This document shows positions 14,351 through 22,823 of a stretch of 64,000 nt of DNA, one piece after another (positions within the stretch are counted from its first letter, which is position 1; the number at the start of each line of letters is the position of its first letter). The position numbers were made by a program, and so were the translations under genes. Under the pieces are notes generated by a model. That model ran no database searches and had not been told where the DNA came from. It saw only the letters and a list, made by a program, of their open reading frames with translations. This stretch comes from Variovorax ginsengisoli. Its GTDB lineage: Bacteria > Pseudomonadota > Gammaproteobacteria > Burkholderiales > Burkholderiaceae_C. The stretch spans positions 147,621 through 211,620 of the forward strand of contig NZ_JAUSRO010000013.1 in assembly GCF_030811835.1 (NCBI RefSeq), given 5' to 3'.

Positions 14351-16489
14351 TCAGGCTGGCGTGTTGTCCGCCGGTGTCTCGTTCTCGGCCATGTCGACCG
14401 CGATGGCAATCGGCCCGGCCACTTCTTCGTCGTCGCCGCCATCGTCCTCGAGCGCGGCGGCGTCGGGCTGGGCGTCCAGGCGTTCGAGCACCGTGCCGGT
14501 CACGTCAAGCACGATTTCGTCGATCTCGCCGAGCTTCACGCGCAGGCGCGCGCCGCGCGGCTGCTGGCCAGCCACCGGGAACACCAGCGGCAGCGTGTCG
14601 GCGCGCACCAGTGCACCGTTGGGCAGGTCCTTGACGACGGTCGCTTCGAGTTCGGTGATGCCCTGCTGCTGCAGGTACTTGAGCGTCCAGAAGCGTTCCA
14701 TTCCGCCCTGATAAGCGTTGTAGGTCGCGTAGGCCGCATCGAAACCCGAGAGGATCGAGAACAGGTCGGCGTCCTTCGGCTTGAAGGGGGCGGCCAGCGC
14801 GGCGGTCTTGCCGTGGCGGGCCGCGGCGATGATCTGCCACTGGTTGACCAGGTCGGTGTAGCGGCGCAGTGGTGAAGTGCTCCACGCGTAGCTCTTGACG
14901 CCCAGGCCGGCGTGCGGCAGCGAGCGCGTGCCCATGCGCACCTTGACGCCAGGTGCCATGCTGGCCTGGCTGCGGTAGAGGCCCGGCACGCCGAACTCGG
15001 CCAGCCAGGCGCCCCAGCTGCTGTTGGCCAGGATCATGGCCTCGGAGACGATCAGGTCGAGTGGTGCACCCCGCTGTCGCGTGGTGATCTGCACCTGCTC
15101 GTGGCCGACCGGCTCCCCTTCATTGCCGTGCTTGTGAGCCCCCACGCTCGCCACTGCGTGTGCGTCGCTGTCCCCCGAGGGGGCGCCCGCGCCTTGGCGC
15201 GGCCCGGCGTCGCGGAGCAATCGGAAGTTGTAGTCCGGCCGGTTGAAGTTCTCGGGCTTGCCGCGCACCACCTCGCGCTGGGCCTTGAGCGCCTTGGCCA
15301 GGCGGAACAGGAAGGACAGGGGCGCGCGCAGGCGCAGCGCGATGTCGGGTGTCTCGGCGTTGTCGACGCCGGCATCTTCCAGCCAGGGCTGCGTGATGGC
15401 GGTGTCGAGCTGGTCGTGGCGCAGGTTGGCGACGATCGGCACGCGCTCGATCTTCGTTTCGGTGCCCTGCAGTTCCAGCGTGGCTTCATCGAAGCGTGCG
15501 TACAGGGACACGGCAGGGCAGTCACGGCCTTCCTGCAGCGTGTACGCCGCCACTACCTCGTCGGGCAGCATCGTGATCTTGTAGCCCGGCATGTAGACCG
15601 TTGACATGCGCGTGCGCGCCACCTGGTCGATGGCGCTGCCCGGCACCAGGGCCAGGCCGGGCGCGGCGATGTGCACGCCCACCGTGACGGTGCCGGTCCC
15701 CAGGCCCTGCACCGACAGTGCGTCGTCGATCTCGGTGGTCTGCGAATCGTCGATCGAGAAGGCCTCGACCGCGGCCACCGGCAGTTCGTCGGCAATGGCG
15801 GGCGCGGCAAGCGCCGGGAAGCCGGTGCCCTTGGGGAAGTTCTCGAACAGGAAACGGCGCCAGTGGAACTGGTAGGGCGAATCGATGGCACCTGCGCGCT
15901 CCAGCAGTTCCAGCGGTGGGCGCTGGCTGGCACGGGCGGCGTCGACCACCGCGCGGTATTCGGGCGCGTTCTTGTCGGGCTTGAAGAGGATCTTGTAGAG
16001 CTGCTCGCGCACTGGTGGCGGGCATACGCCCGCCACCAGTTCGGCGGCCCAGGCGTCGATCTGCGCCTGCACGAGCTTCTTCTTCTCGATGGCGGCGAGC
16101 GCCTGCTGCAGGATTTCCGCCGGCGCCTTCTTGAAGCGGCCCTTGCCGGCGCGGCGGAAGTAGTGCGGCGCCTCGAACAGCGCCAGCAGCGCGGCGGCCT
16201 GCTGCACCAAAGTGGGATTCGACTGGAAATACTCGCTGGCCAGCTCGGCGAAGCCGAACTCGCCCTCTGGCGCGAATTCCCAGGCGAGGTCGAGGTCCAT
16301 GCCGGCGACGAGTGTCTTGGCCTGGGCGATCAGTTCGGGGGGCGACGGTTTCTCGAAACGCAGCACGATGTGCGCGCCCTTGACCTTGACGCGCTTGCCC
16401 GTCTCGAGTTCGACCTGTGCCGATGCTTCGGCCTCCGACAAGACGCGGCCGCCGAGGTACTTTCCGGCTTCTTCGAACAATACAAACAT
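14351..16489 (-). CDS. RNase II/RNase R-family 3'-5' exoribonuclease (RNB domain)
   Basis: This 712-aa cytoplasmic exonuclease degrades RNA processively from the 3' end. The RNB core begins near residue 240 with SIDDSQTTEIDDALSV, which contains the catalytic Asp cluster, and continues through MSTVYMPGYKITMLPDEV and AWSTSPLRRYTDLVNQWQI. The C-terminal S1-like region is reduced, and the tail is acidic. The N-terminal part (VLFEEAGKYLGGRVLSEAEAS) is the variant seen in beta-proteobacterial RNB proteins rather than E. coli Rnb or Rnr. About 34 residues at 426-459 (GPRQGAGAPSGDSDAH...) are low-complexity and encoded by a GC-rich repeat that interrupts the core between FRLLRDA and VQITTRQRGAPLD, without breaking the frame. 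Confidence 0.9.
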   Translation of the reverse strand: MFVLFEEAGKYLGGRVLSEAEASAQVELETGKRVKVKGAHIVLRFEKPSPPELIAQAKTLVAGMDLDLAWEFAPEGEFGFAELASEYFQSNPTLVQQAAALLALFEAPHYFRRAGKGRFKKAPAEILQQALAAIEKKKLVQAQIDAWAAELVAGVCPPPVREQLYKILFKPDKNAPEYRAVVDAARASQRPPLELLERAGAIDSPYQFHWRRFLFENFPKGTGFPALAAPAIADELPVAAVEAFSIDDSQTTEIDDALSVQGLGTGTVTVGVHIAAPGLALVPGSAIDQVARTRMSTVYMPGYKITMLPDEVVAAYTLQEGRDCPAVSLYARFDEATLELQGTETKIERVPIVANLRHDQLDTAITQPWLEDAGVDNAETPDIALRLRAPLSFLFRLAKALKAQREVVRGKPENFNRPDYNFRLLRDAGPRQGAGAPSGDSDAHAVASVGAHKHGNEGEPVGHEQVQITTRQRGAPLDLIVSEAMILANSSWGAWLAEFGVPGLYRSQASMAPGVKVRMGTRSLPHAGLGVKSYAWSTSPLRRYTDLVNQWQIIAAARHGKTAALAAPFKPKDADLFSILSGFDAAYATYNAYQGGMERFWTLKYLQQQGITELEATVVKDLPNGALVRADTLPLVFPVAGQQPRGARLRVKLGEIDEIVLDVTGTVLERLDAQPDAAALEDDGGDDEEVAGPIAIAVDMAENETPADNTPA
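15113..15215 (-). repeat. GC-rich repeat element in frame inside the RNB gene
   Basis: Read on the minus strand this stretch runs GCCGGGCCGCGCC, then CGCCCCCTCGGGGGACAGCG, then GCGAGCGTGGGGGCTC. This matches the general pattern of the short palindromic elements I know from intergenic regions and gene ends in Variovorax and Acidovorax-type genomes. A diverged relative lies at 21143-21225 in this window. Here it sits inside a coding sequence, has a length compatible with the frame, and adds about 34 residues to a conserved domain. Confidence 0.6.
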
Positions 16490-16531
16490 GGGCGCGATTG
16501 TCCCATGCAGACGGGGGCGTGCTGCCGCGGG

Positions 16532-17119
16532 TCAGGCCGGATCGACGAAGGCCATGACCGGCCCCAGGTGCGCGGTCTCGAAATCCGACAGCGCGTGGTC
16601 ACCGCCTTCGAGCAGCGTGATGCAGGCGCCAGGGTAGCGCGCCGTCATTTCGCGCCAGTCGAGCACCTCGTCGCCCTTGGCGATGACGGCGTACACCTGT
16701 TCGGCGCGCGGCAGCGGTGCGACTTCCAGTGCGCGCAGTTCGCCGATGAATTCGGGCTGGAAGTAGAAATGCTGCTGCGGATCGTGCCAGGCGGTTTGCT
16801 CGCCGATGTAGCGCGCGAGGTCGCGGGCCGGATCGACCGCGGGGTTGAGCAGCACGGCGCGGCAGCCGGTCACCGCCGCCACGTGGCTCGCATAGAAGCC
16901 GCCCAGCGAGGAGCCGATCACCGCCATCGCGTCGCGCGGCCAGTCGGCAATGCCTTGCAGCACCAGGGCCATGGCCTCGCGCGGGGAAGGCGGCAATTGC
17001 GGGCACCACCAGGTCACGCCCGGATGGCGTTGCGCGACGTGTTGGGCGACGAGCCGGGCCTTCATCGACTGCGGGGAGGAGCGAAAGCCATGAAGGTAGA
17101 GCACGTGGGTGGCGGTCAT
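16532..17119 (-). CDS. YqiA/YcfP-like alpha/beta-fold esterase
   Basis: The 195-aa protein is a small alpha/beta hydrolase of the UPF0227/YqiA type. It shows HVLYLHGFRSSPQSMKA (oxyanion region), AVIGSSLGGFYASHVA with the nucleophilic Ser in GxSxG, LLNPAVDP, and a C-terminal GGDHALSDFE with the catalytic His. I chose the ATG at 17117-17119 because the conserved fold starts right after it (TATHVLYLHGF); a longer frame upstream adds about 36 unmatched residues. E. coli YqiA has esterase activity on short acyl esters; the physiological substrate is unknown. It lies 42 nt before the RNase gene on the same strand. Confidence 0.83.
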   Translation of the reverse strand: MTATHVLYLHGFRSSPQSMKARLVAQHVAQRHPGVTWWCPQLPPSPREAMALVLQGIADWPRDAMAVIGSSLGGFYASHVAAVTGCRAVLLNPAVDPARDLARYIGEQTAWHDPQQHFYFQPEFIGELRALEVAPLPRAEQVYAVIAKGDEVLDWREMTARYPGACITLLEGGDHALSDFETAHLGPVMAFVDPA

Positions 17120-17253
17120 GGGCGGCATGCTACCTGCGGTGCCCGCGATGCGATCGCCGCGGCGTACGAAGAGCCGAGAGAGGAAGAGAGTGCTGGCGAA
17201 ATCCCGTTGTGAAACGAACACTTTCAACTGTTTCAGGTCTATGCTGGACGTCC

Positions 17254-18003
17254 ATGCAAAACGACGCTCATTCCTGTTGCGCGGTACGGCCCATCAGCGT
17301 CTTCGTGGTCGAGGACGACGAGCCTGCACGCGCGTCTTTCGAGCGGAGTGTGCGCGCCAGTCCCTCGCTGCGCTGGCTGGGCGGCGTGGGCACAAGGGCC
17401 CAGGCACTCGCATGGCTCGCGTCGTCGTCGCTCGCGCCGGACGTGCTGCTGGTCGACCTCGGCCTGCCCGACGGCAGCGGGCTCGACGTGATCCGCGCGA
17501 CGGATCTGCGGTTTCCGCGCTGCGAGACCATGGTCGTGTCCGTGTTCGGCGATGAGGACCACGTGCTCGCCAGCATCGAGGCCGGTGCCGTCGGCTATGT
17601 GCACAAGGACGCTTTGCCGAGCGACTTGGCCCAGACCATCCTCGATATGAAGGCCGGCGCTTCGCCCATCTCGCCCATGATCGCGCGGCGGGTGCTCGCG
17701 AAATACCGCCTGCTCCAGACGGCATCGGCGCGCGAACGTGACGGGATGCCGGCCGCCGTGGGGACGCCGGTGGCGTCGGCGGCCATGGACGAGGCGCCTG
17801 CGCTGCTGTCGGTGCGCGAGCAGGAGGTGCTTGCGCTGATCGCGCGGGGCTTCTCTTACGCAGAGATCGCACGGCTGAAGACGCTGAGCGTGCACACGGT
17901 GCAGACCCATATCAAGAACCTCTACGGAAAGCTCGCCGTGCACTCGAAGAACGAGGCGGTGTTCGAGGCGACGCGGCTCGGATTGCTGCGTTTTCCCAAT
18001 TGA
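17254..18003 (+). CDS. NarL/FixJ-type response regulator
   Basis: The 249-aa protein has an N-terminal receiver domain (about residues 12-130), with the acidic pair in VFVVEDDEPA, the phospho-acceptor D68 in LLVDLGLPDGSG, and the switch Lys in GYVHKDALP. An unusually long linker (about 150-185) is followed by a LuxR-type helix-turn-helix: LLSVREQEVLALIARGFSYAEIARLKTLSVHTVQTHIKNLYGKL. I chose the ATG at 17254; a GTG at 17209 would add 15 residues. The sensor kinase gene follows 7 nt after the stop, so the two form a pair. Target genes are not evident nearby. Confidence 0.92.
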   Translation: MQNDAHSCCAVRPISVFVVEDDEPARASFERSVRASPSLRWLGGVGTRAQALAWLASSSLAPDVLLVDLGLPDGSGLDVIRATDLRFPRCETMVVSVFGDEDHVLASIEAGAVGYVHKDALPSDLAQTILDMKAGASPISPMIARRVLAKYRLLQTASARERDGMPAAVGTPVASAAMDEAPALLSVREQEVLALIARGFSYAEIARLKTLSVHTVQTHIKNLYGKLAVHSKNEAVFEATRLGLLRFPN

Positions 18004-18010
18004 CGCGCGT

Positions 18011-19891
18011 ATGCGTCGCGCGCTCCTGGTGTGGCGGGCGTGGTGGCTGGTGTGCGCACTGGCGCCGTTCGGTGCGGTGCTTGCTGCTGGCGCCAACGTC
18101 GGGGTGCCCGAGATGCCCGAAGCGACCGAGGCCCGATGGGGGGTCGAATGGGGTGCGGGCACGGTGGCGAGCACGGTCGATGGCGTCACTGCGAGTGGCC
18201 CGGTCGTGCTGCCCTACCACTGGGACCGCCAGCACGGCGGGCGTCCGGGCGAGGCCGTTTTCGATCTTCCCTTCACGCTGGCCGAGGCGCCCGACCAGCC
18301 TTGGGGTCTGTTCATCGCGCGGGTGGGCAATGCCTTCGACATCCGCCTGAACGGCCACCTGCTCCAAACCTATGGCGATCTGGCCGAAGGCGGCGGTGCC
18401 GACTACGCCAAGGCGCCGATCTACGTGCCGTTGCCTGCGCACCTGCTGCAGTCCGGTGCCAATGTGATCCAGATCCGCATCCGTGCCGACACGGGCCGTC
18501 GTGCCGGCCTGTCCCGGCTCACGCTGGGGCCGGCGAAGGCGGTGCGCGACGCCTACTTCGAACCGGCCTACGCCTGGCGCTTCACCGGCTCGGTGCTGCT
18601 GGCGGCGTTCAGCATGCTGGTGGGTGCGATTTCGCTGGCGCTCTGGTTCACGCAGACGGACCCCGCCGCCCCGGGCGACCGACGCCGCGACAACCTGTAC
18701 CTGTGGGCGGCGCTGGCCGAGTTCTGCTGGGCGCTGCGCGTGGCGGACGGGGCCATCCGGCAGCCGCCGCTGCCCTGGGCCGCGTGGGGCGTGCTCATGA
18801 CTGCGTGTTATTCGGGCTGGGCCGGCGCGGCCGTGATGTTCTGCCAGCACCTGGCCGGCTGGCAGGACCGGCCCGCCATGCGCTGGCTGCGGCGTGGCAC
18901 TGTCCTCGTTTTCACGATGCCGGTCATCGCCTGCTACGTCGCCCTGACCCGTGCCGAGCCGCGCTGGCTGACCGGTTGGCTGGCGCTGGAGATCACCGCC
19001 GTGACGGCTTATGCGCTTTTCTTTGTCGCGGCGACCGTGCGCCGACCCAACCTGGCGCGGGTGTGGGTGGCGAGCACCATCGTGCTGACGGTCGCTGTGG
19101 CCGTGCGCGACTGGCTGGTCATCCGGCTGAGCCATTCCTATGGCGACACGACCTGGGTGCGCTACACCTCGTTGTTCTTTGCGCTGGTGCTGCTGGCCCT
19201 GGTCGTGCACCGCTTTCGCACGGCGAGCGTGCAGGCACGCGACCTGCTGCAGACGCTGGCTGTCCGCGTTGCCGAGCGCGAGCGCGAACTGGCGGCCGCC
19301 TACGGGCGCCTGGAGATCGCCGCGCGCGAGCAGGAACGCCTGCAGGAGCGCGAGCGCATCCTGCGCGACATGCACGATGGTGTGGGGGCCCACATCAGTG
19401 CGGCGATCCGGCAACTGCAGTCGGGCCGCGCGTCGTCCGAGGACCTGCTCGACACCCTGCGCGACTCACTCGATCAGCTCAAGCTGTCGATCGATGCGAT
19501 GCATCTGCCGGCGGGCGACGTGGAAGGGGTGCTGGCCGGTCTGCGCTACCGCCTCGCGCCGCGCTTTGCGACCGCGGGCATCGCGCTCGAGTGGGGCGTG
19601 GATGCGCTCGAACCCGTGGCGCGGCTGGACGTGCCGGCCCTGCGCCAGCTCCAGTTCCTGCTGTTCGAGGCTGTGTCCAACGTGCTGCAGCATGCACAGG
19701 CGAGCCACCTGCGCATCGAGGCCACGATGCAGGGAGCCGCGGTGCGCATCCGGGTCATCGACGATGGGCGCGGCTTCGACGCCGCCCGGCTGCCGCGCGC
19801 ACTCGCCGCCCGTGCCGAAGCCATCGGCGCCCGGTTGGCGGTCGAAAGCCGACCTGGCCGCACGGTCGTCCTGATAGATATTCCTCGATAG
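18011..19891 (+). CDS. membrane sensor histidine kinase, NarX/DesK-type, with 7TM module
   Basis: The 626-aa kinase has a signal peptide (about residues 1-26), a periplasmic beta-rich region to about 185 with a carbohydrate-binding-like pattern (RVGNAFDIRLNGHLLQTYG), and seven to eight membrane helices to about 400. A coiled coil (AVRERERELAAAYGRLEIAAREQERL) follows. The HisKA_3 dimerisation helix has its phospho-His at about 452 in RILRDMHDGVGAHIS. The HATPase domain follows, with FEAVSNVLQHAQA and DDGRGFDAARL. This architecture resembles 7TMR-DISM kinases. It is co-directional with the NarL-type regulator. The ligand is unknown. Confidence 0.9.
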   Translation: MRRALLVWRAWWLVCALAPFGAVLAAGANVGVPEMPEATEARWGVEWGAGTVASTVDGVTASGPVVLPYHWDRQHGGRPGEAVFDLPFTLAEAPDQPWGLFIARVGNAFDIRLNGHLLQTYGDLAEGGGADYAKAPIYVPLPAHLLQSGANVIQIRIRADTGRRAGLSRLTLGPAKAVRDAYFEPAYAWRFTGSVLLAAFSMLVGAISLALWFTQTDPAAPGDRRRDNLYLWAALAEFCWALRVADGAIRQPPLPWAAWGVLMTACYSGWAGAAVMFCQHLAGWQDRPAMRWLRRGTVLVFTMPVIACYVALTRAEPRWLTGWLALEITAVTAYALFFVAATVRRPNLARVWVASTIVLTVAVAVRDWLVIRLSHSYGDTTWVRYTSLFFALVLLALVVHRFRTASVQARDLLQTLAVRVAERERELAAAYGRLEIAAREQERLQERERILRDMHDGVGAHISAAIRQLQSGRASSEDLLDTLRDSLDQLKLSIDAMHLPAGDVEGVLAGLRYRLAPRFATAGIALEWGVDALEPVARLDVPALRQLQFLLFEAVSNVLQHAQASHLRIEATMQGAAVRIRVIDDGRGFDAARLPRALAARAEAIGARLAVESRPGRTVVLIDIPR

Positions 19892-19920
19892 CGGCTGGCG
19901 CGCGTCGATAATCCGCGCCG

Positions 19921-21075
19921 ATGTCCGCTGTCTTCAATCAACCTTCGCTGGCACGCCGCATTGCGCCCGTGTTCCAGGGCTTCGACGGGTTTCTCGCCTT
20001 CGCTGTGTTCCTGCTCGCCTGCGCGGGGCTGATGACGATGTATTCGTCCGGCTACGACCACGGCACGCGTTTCATGGACCACGGCCGCAACATGCTGCTG
20101 GCCGGCTTCATCATGTTCCTGGTGGCGCAGGTGCCGCCCCAGCGGCTCATGACCTGCGCGGTCCCGCTCTACACCCTGGGCGTGGCGCTGCTGATCGCGG
20201 TGGCGGTCTTCGGCATCACGAAGAAGGGGGCCAGGCGCTGGATCAACGTCGGCATGGTGATCCAGCCGAGCGAGATCCTGAAGATCGCCATGCCGCTCAT
20301 GCTGGCCTGGTGGTTCCAGCGGCGGGAAGGGCAGTTGCGGCCGCTCGACTTCGTGGTGGCGACCCTGCTGTTGGCGGTGCCGGTGGGCCTGATCATGAAG
20401 CAGCCTGACCTGGGGACGTCGCTCCTGGTGCTGGCCGCGGGCATGTCGGTGATCTTTTTCGCCGGCCTTCCGTGGAAGCTGATCGTGCCGCCGGTGCTCA
20501 TTGGCGTCGTCGCCGTGACGCTGATCATTGGCTATGAGTCGACCCTGTGCGCCGACGGCTTCGATTGGCGCGTGCTGCACGACTACCAGAAGCAGCGCGT
20601 GTGCACGCTGCTCGACCCAAGCAAGGACCCGCTGGGCAAGGGCTTTCACATCATCCAGGGGATGATCGCCATCGGTTCGGGTGGCTTCGGCGGCAAGGGC
20701 TTCATGCAGGGAACGCAGACGCACCTTGAGTTCATCCCCGAGCGCACCACCGACTTCATCTTCGCAGCCTACTCCGAGGAATTCGGGTTGGCGGGCAACC
20801 TGCTGCTGATTGCGTCTTTCATCTTCCTGATCTTCCGCGGCCTGGCCATCGCGCTGGATGCGCCCACCATGTTTTCGCGCCTGCTCGCCGGCGCGGTGAC
20901 CATGATCTTCTTCACCTATGCCTTCGTGAACATGGGCATGGTCAGCGGCATCCTGCCCGTGGTGGGTGTGCCGCTGCCCTTCATCAGCTACGGCGGCACC
21001 GCCATGGTCACCCTCGGCCTCGCGCTGGGCATCCTGATGTCGATCTCCCGCGCCAGACGGTTGATGCAGACCTGA
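19921..21075 (+). CDS. rodA: rod-shape SEDS glycosyltransferase RodA
   Basis: RodA is the SEDS-family lipid II polymerase of the elongasome and works with PBP2. The 384-aa protein has about ten membrane helices. SEDS signatures include ARRWINVGMVIQPSEILKIAMPL, the KQPDLGTSLLVL loop (conserved Asp), HIIQGMIAIGSGGFGGKG and FIPERTTDFIFAAYSEEFG. The C-terminal GVPLPFISYGGTAMVTLG is present. RodA is preferred over FtsW because of these loops, the short N-terminus, and its location away from murG/murC. It begins 30 nt after the kinase gene, so read-through from that operon is possible. Confidence 0.94.
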   Translation: MSAVFNQPSLARRIAPVFQGFDGFLAFAVFLLACAGLMTMYSSGYDHGTRFMDHGRNMLLAGFIMFLVAQVPPQRLMTCAVPLYTLGVALLIAVAVFGITKKGARRWINVGMVIQPSEILKIAMPLMLAWWFQRREGQLRPLDFVVATLLLAVPVGLIMKQPDLGTSLLVLAAGMSVIFFAGLPWKLIVPPVLIGVVAVTLIIGYESTLCADGFDWRVLHDYQKQRVCTLLDPSKDPLGKGFHIIQGMIAIGSGGFGGKGFMQGTQTHLEFIPERTTDFIFAAYSEEFGLAGNLLLIASFIFLIFRGLAIALDAPTMFSRLLAGAVTMIFFTYAFVNMGMVSGILPVVGVPLPFISYGGTAMVTLGLALGILMSISRARRLMQT

Positions 21076-21142
21076 CCCCCGCCTCGCCGCGCGCGTCCAG
21101 ACGGCCGGCGCAGCCAGGCCGCCCGCGTGGAATGCCGTGGAA

Positions 21143-21225
21143 CCGGCTCCGCCGGGCCACAGGCATTGCCCCCGGCAGGGGGTAGGCGAAGCGGACACGA
21201 AGTGCCGCGCAGCCTGGGGGCGAGC
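21143..21225 (+). repeat. GC-rich repeat element between rodA and tldD
   Basis: This is an intergenic unit with the order CCGGCTCCGCCGGGCC, GCCCCCGGCAGGGGG, GCGAAGCGGACACGAAGTGC and GCCTGGGGGCGAGC. It shares its block order with the element inside the RNB gene (15113-15215, other strand) but is not identical. The unit contains several short inverted repeats and fills most of the 154-nt gap. Its last purine-rich part (GGGGGCGAG) lies 7 nt before an in-frame ATG and may act as the ribosome-binding site of tldD. Confidence 0.55.
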
Positions 21226-21229
21226 AATA

Positions 21230-22699
21230 ATGCTTTTTATGATCTCTCGCGAACCCACCATCGAGCGCCTCGCCACGGCGCAGCAGCTCCTGCTCACGCC
21301 CTTCGGACTTGACGAATCGCATCTGTCTCGTGCGCTCGCCGAGATCACCGCGCACAAGGTGGACGACGCCGACCTCTATTTCCAGTACACCCGCAGCGAA
21401 GGCTGGAGCCTGGAAGAGGGCATCGTCAAGACCGGGAGCTTCAGCATCGACCAGGGCGTGGGCGTGCGCGCGGTCAGCGGCGAGAAAACCGCCTTCGCCT
21501 ACTCCGACGACATTTCCGAGGCCTCGCTGCTCGATGCGGCGCGCACCGTGCGCTCGATCTCCTCGGCCGGCCGAACCGCCCGCGTGAAGACGCCGACGCG
21601 CAAGATCGCGTCGAGCCGCTCGCTCTACAACGGCATCGACCCCATTTCGACGCTCGACAGCGCCACCAAGGTCAAGTTGCTCGAAAAGACCGAAAAACTG
21701 GCCCGCTCGCGCGATCCGCGTGTGGCGCAGGTCATGGCCGGCCTGGCCAGCGAGTACGACGTGGTGCTGGTGGCGCGGGCCGATGGCACGCTGGCGGCCG
21801 ATGTGCGCCCCCTGGTTCGCCTGTCGGTGACCGTGATCGCCGAGCAGAACGGCCGCCGCGAAATGGGTTCGGGCGGCGGCGGTGGCCGCTTCGGCCTGGC
21901 TTATTTCGACGACGCGCAGATCGCCGAATATGTGGACCAGGCGGTCAAGGCCGCATTGACCAATCTCGATTCGCGGCCCGCGCCGGCTGGCGAGATGACC
22001 GTGGTCCTTGGCCCGGGCTGGCCCGGCATCCTGTTGCACGAGGCCATCGGTCACGGGCTGGAGGGCGACTTCAACCGCAAGGGTTCCAGCGCCTTCTCGG
22101 GCCGCATCGGCGAACGCGTGGCGGCCAAGGGCGTGACGGTGCTCGACGACGGCACCATTGCTGACCGGCGCGGTTCACTCAACGTCGACGACGAAGGCAA
22201 TGCGAGCCAGCGCAACGTGCTGATCGAGGACGGCATTCTCAAGGGCTACATCCAGGACTCGCTCAACGCGCGACTGTCGAAGGTCAAGCCCACGGGCAAT
22301 GGCCGTCGTGAGAGCTACGCGCACGTGCCGATGCCGCGCATGACCAACACCTACATGTTGGGCGGCGACAAGAACCCGCAGGAAATCGTCGCGAGCATGA
22401 AGAAAGGCCTCTACGCCACCAACTTCGGTGGCGGCCAGGTCGACATCACGAGCGGCAAGTTCGTGTTCTCGGCGAGCGAGGCCTACTGGGTCGAAAACGG
22501 CAAGATCCAGTACCCCGTCAAGGGTGCAACCATCGTCGGCAATGGTCCGGATTCGCTCACCCGCGTGACCATGATCGGCGACGACATGGCATTGGATTCC
22601 GGGGTGGGCACCTGCGGCAAGGAAGGCCAGAGCGTGCCGGTGGGCGTGGGCCAGCCCACGTTGCGCATCGACGGTCTCACTGTCGGCGGCACGGCCTGA
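21230..22699 (+). CDS. tldD: metalloprotease TldD
   Basis: TldD, with PmbA/TldE, forms a heterodimeric zinc protease implicated in processing small peptides and in quality control. The 489-aa product has the N-terminal domain marker GSFSIDQGVGVRAVSGEKTAFAYSDD and the metal-binding motif in LLHEAIGHGLEGDFNRKGSSAFSGRIG (HExxxH, about residue 270). EDGILKGYIQDSLNARL and the C-terminal TLRIDGLTVGG follow. Two starts are possible, ATG at 21230 and ATG at 21239; I list the first because a purine-rich GGGGGCGAG precedes it. The partner gene tldE is not in this window. Confidence 0.94.
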   Translation: MLFMISREPTIERLATAQQLLLTPFGLDESHLSRALAEITAHKVDDADLYFQYTRSEGWSLEEGIVKTGSFSIDQGVGVRAVSGEKTAFAYSDDISEASLLDAARTVRSISSAGRTARVKTPTRKIASSRSLYNGIDPISTLDSATKVKLLEKTEKLARSRDPRVAQVMAGLASEYDVVLVARADGTLAADVRPLVRLSVTVIAEQNGRREMGSGGGGGRFGLAYFDDAQIAEYVDQAVKAALTNLDSRPAPAGEMTVVLGPGWPGILLHEAIGHGLEGDFNRKGSSAFSGRIGERVAAKGVTVLDDGTIADRRGSLNVDDEGNASQRNVLIEDGILKGYIQDSLNARLSKVKPTGNGRRESYAHVPMPRMTNTYMLGGDKNPQEIVASMKKGLYATNFGGGQVDITSGKFVFSASEAYWVENGKIQYPVKGATIVGNGPDSLTRVTMIGDDMALDSGVGTCGKEGQSVPVGVGQPTLRIDGLTVGGTA

Positions 22700-22735
22700 C
22701 GCGCCTTCGCAACAGCGGATGCCCAAACCCTGTGC

Positions 22736-22741
22736 TACATT
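22736..22741 (+). promoter_or_regulatory. candidate -10 box of the aroG leader promoter
   Basis: TACATT with an upstream TG one base before it (TGCTACATT, 22733-22741) looks like an extended -10 element. No good -35 is seen at 17 nt spacing. If transcription starts 7-8 nt later, the transcript begins at or just before the leader ATG at 22749. The leader peptide would then be translated from a leaderless or nearly leaderless mRNA. This is inference from the sequence only. Confidence 0.35.
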
Positions 22742-22748
22742 GCGCTCC

Positions 22749-22823
22749 ATGTCTTTGCGCGCCGCATTTTATTTTTCGTACTTTTGGTTCCGGATTTCCG
22801 GCGGCCTAGAGGCGAGCGCGTAA
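22749..22823 (+). CDS. aromatic leader peptide of the aroG attenuator
   Basis: This is a 24-codon open frame 49 nt after tldD. Residues 7-14 read FYFSYFWF, so seven of eight are Phe, Tyr or Trp. Such clustering of all three aromatic amino acids directly before a DAHP synthase gene is what ribosome-mediated attenuation predicts: scarcity of charged tRNA-Phe, -Tyr or -Trp stalls the ribosome there. The frame ends with TAA at 22821-22823, shortly before a terminator. I see no Shine-Dalgarno sequence. It is too short for standard gene finders and would usually be left unannotated. Confidence 0.85.
   Translation: MSLRAAFYFSYFWFRISGGLEASA

Noticed and set aside
12026..14875. A 949-aa plus-strand frame opposite mtgA, aroE and the acyltransferase
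   Set aside because: The opposite strand holds three genes with clear catalytic motifs; this frame is a compositional shadow.
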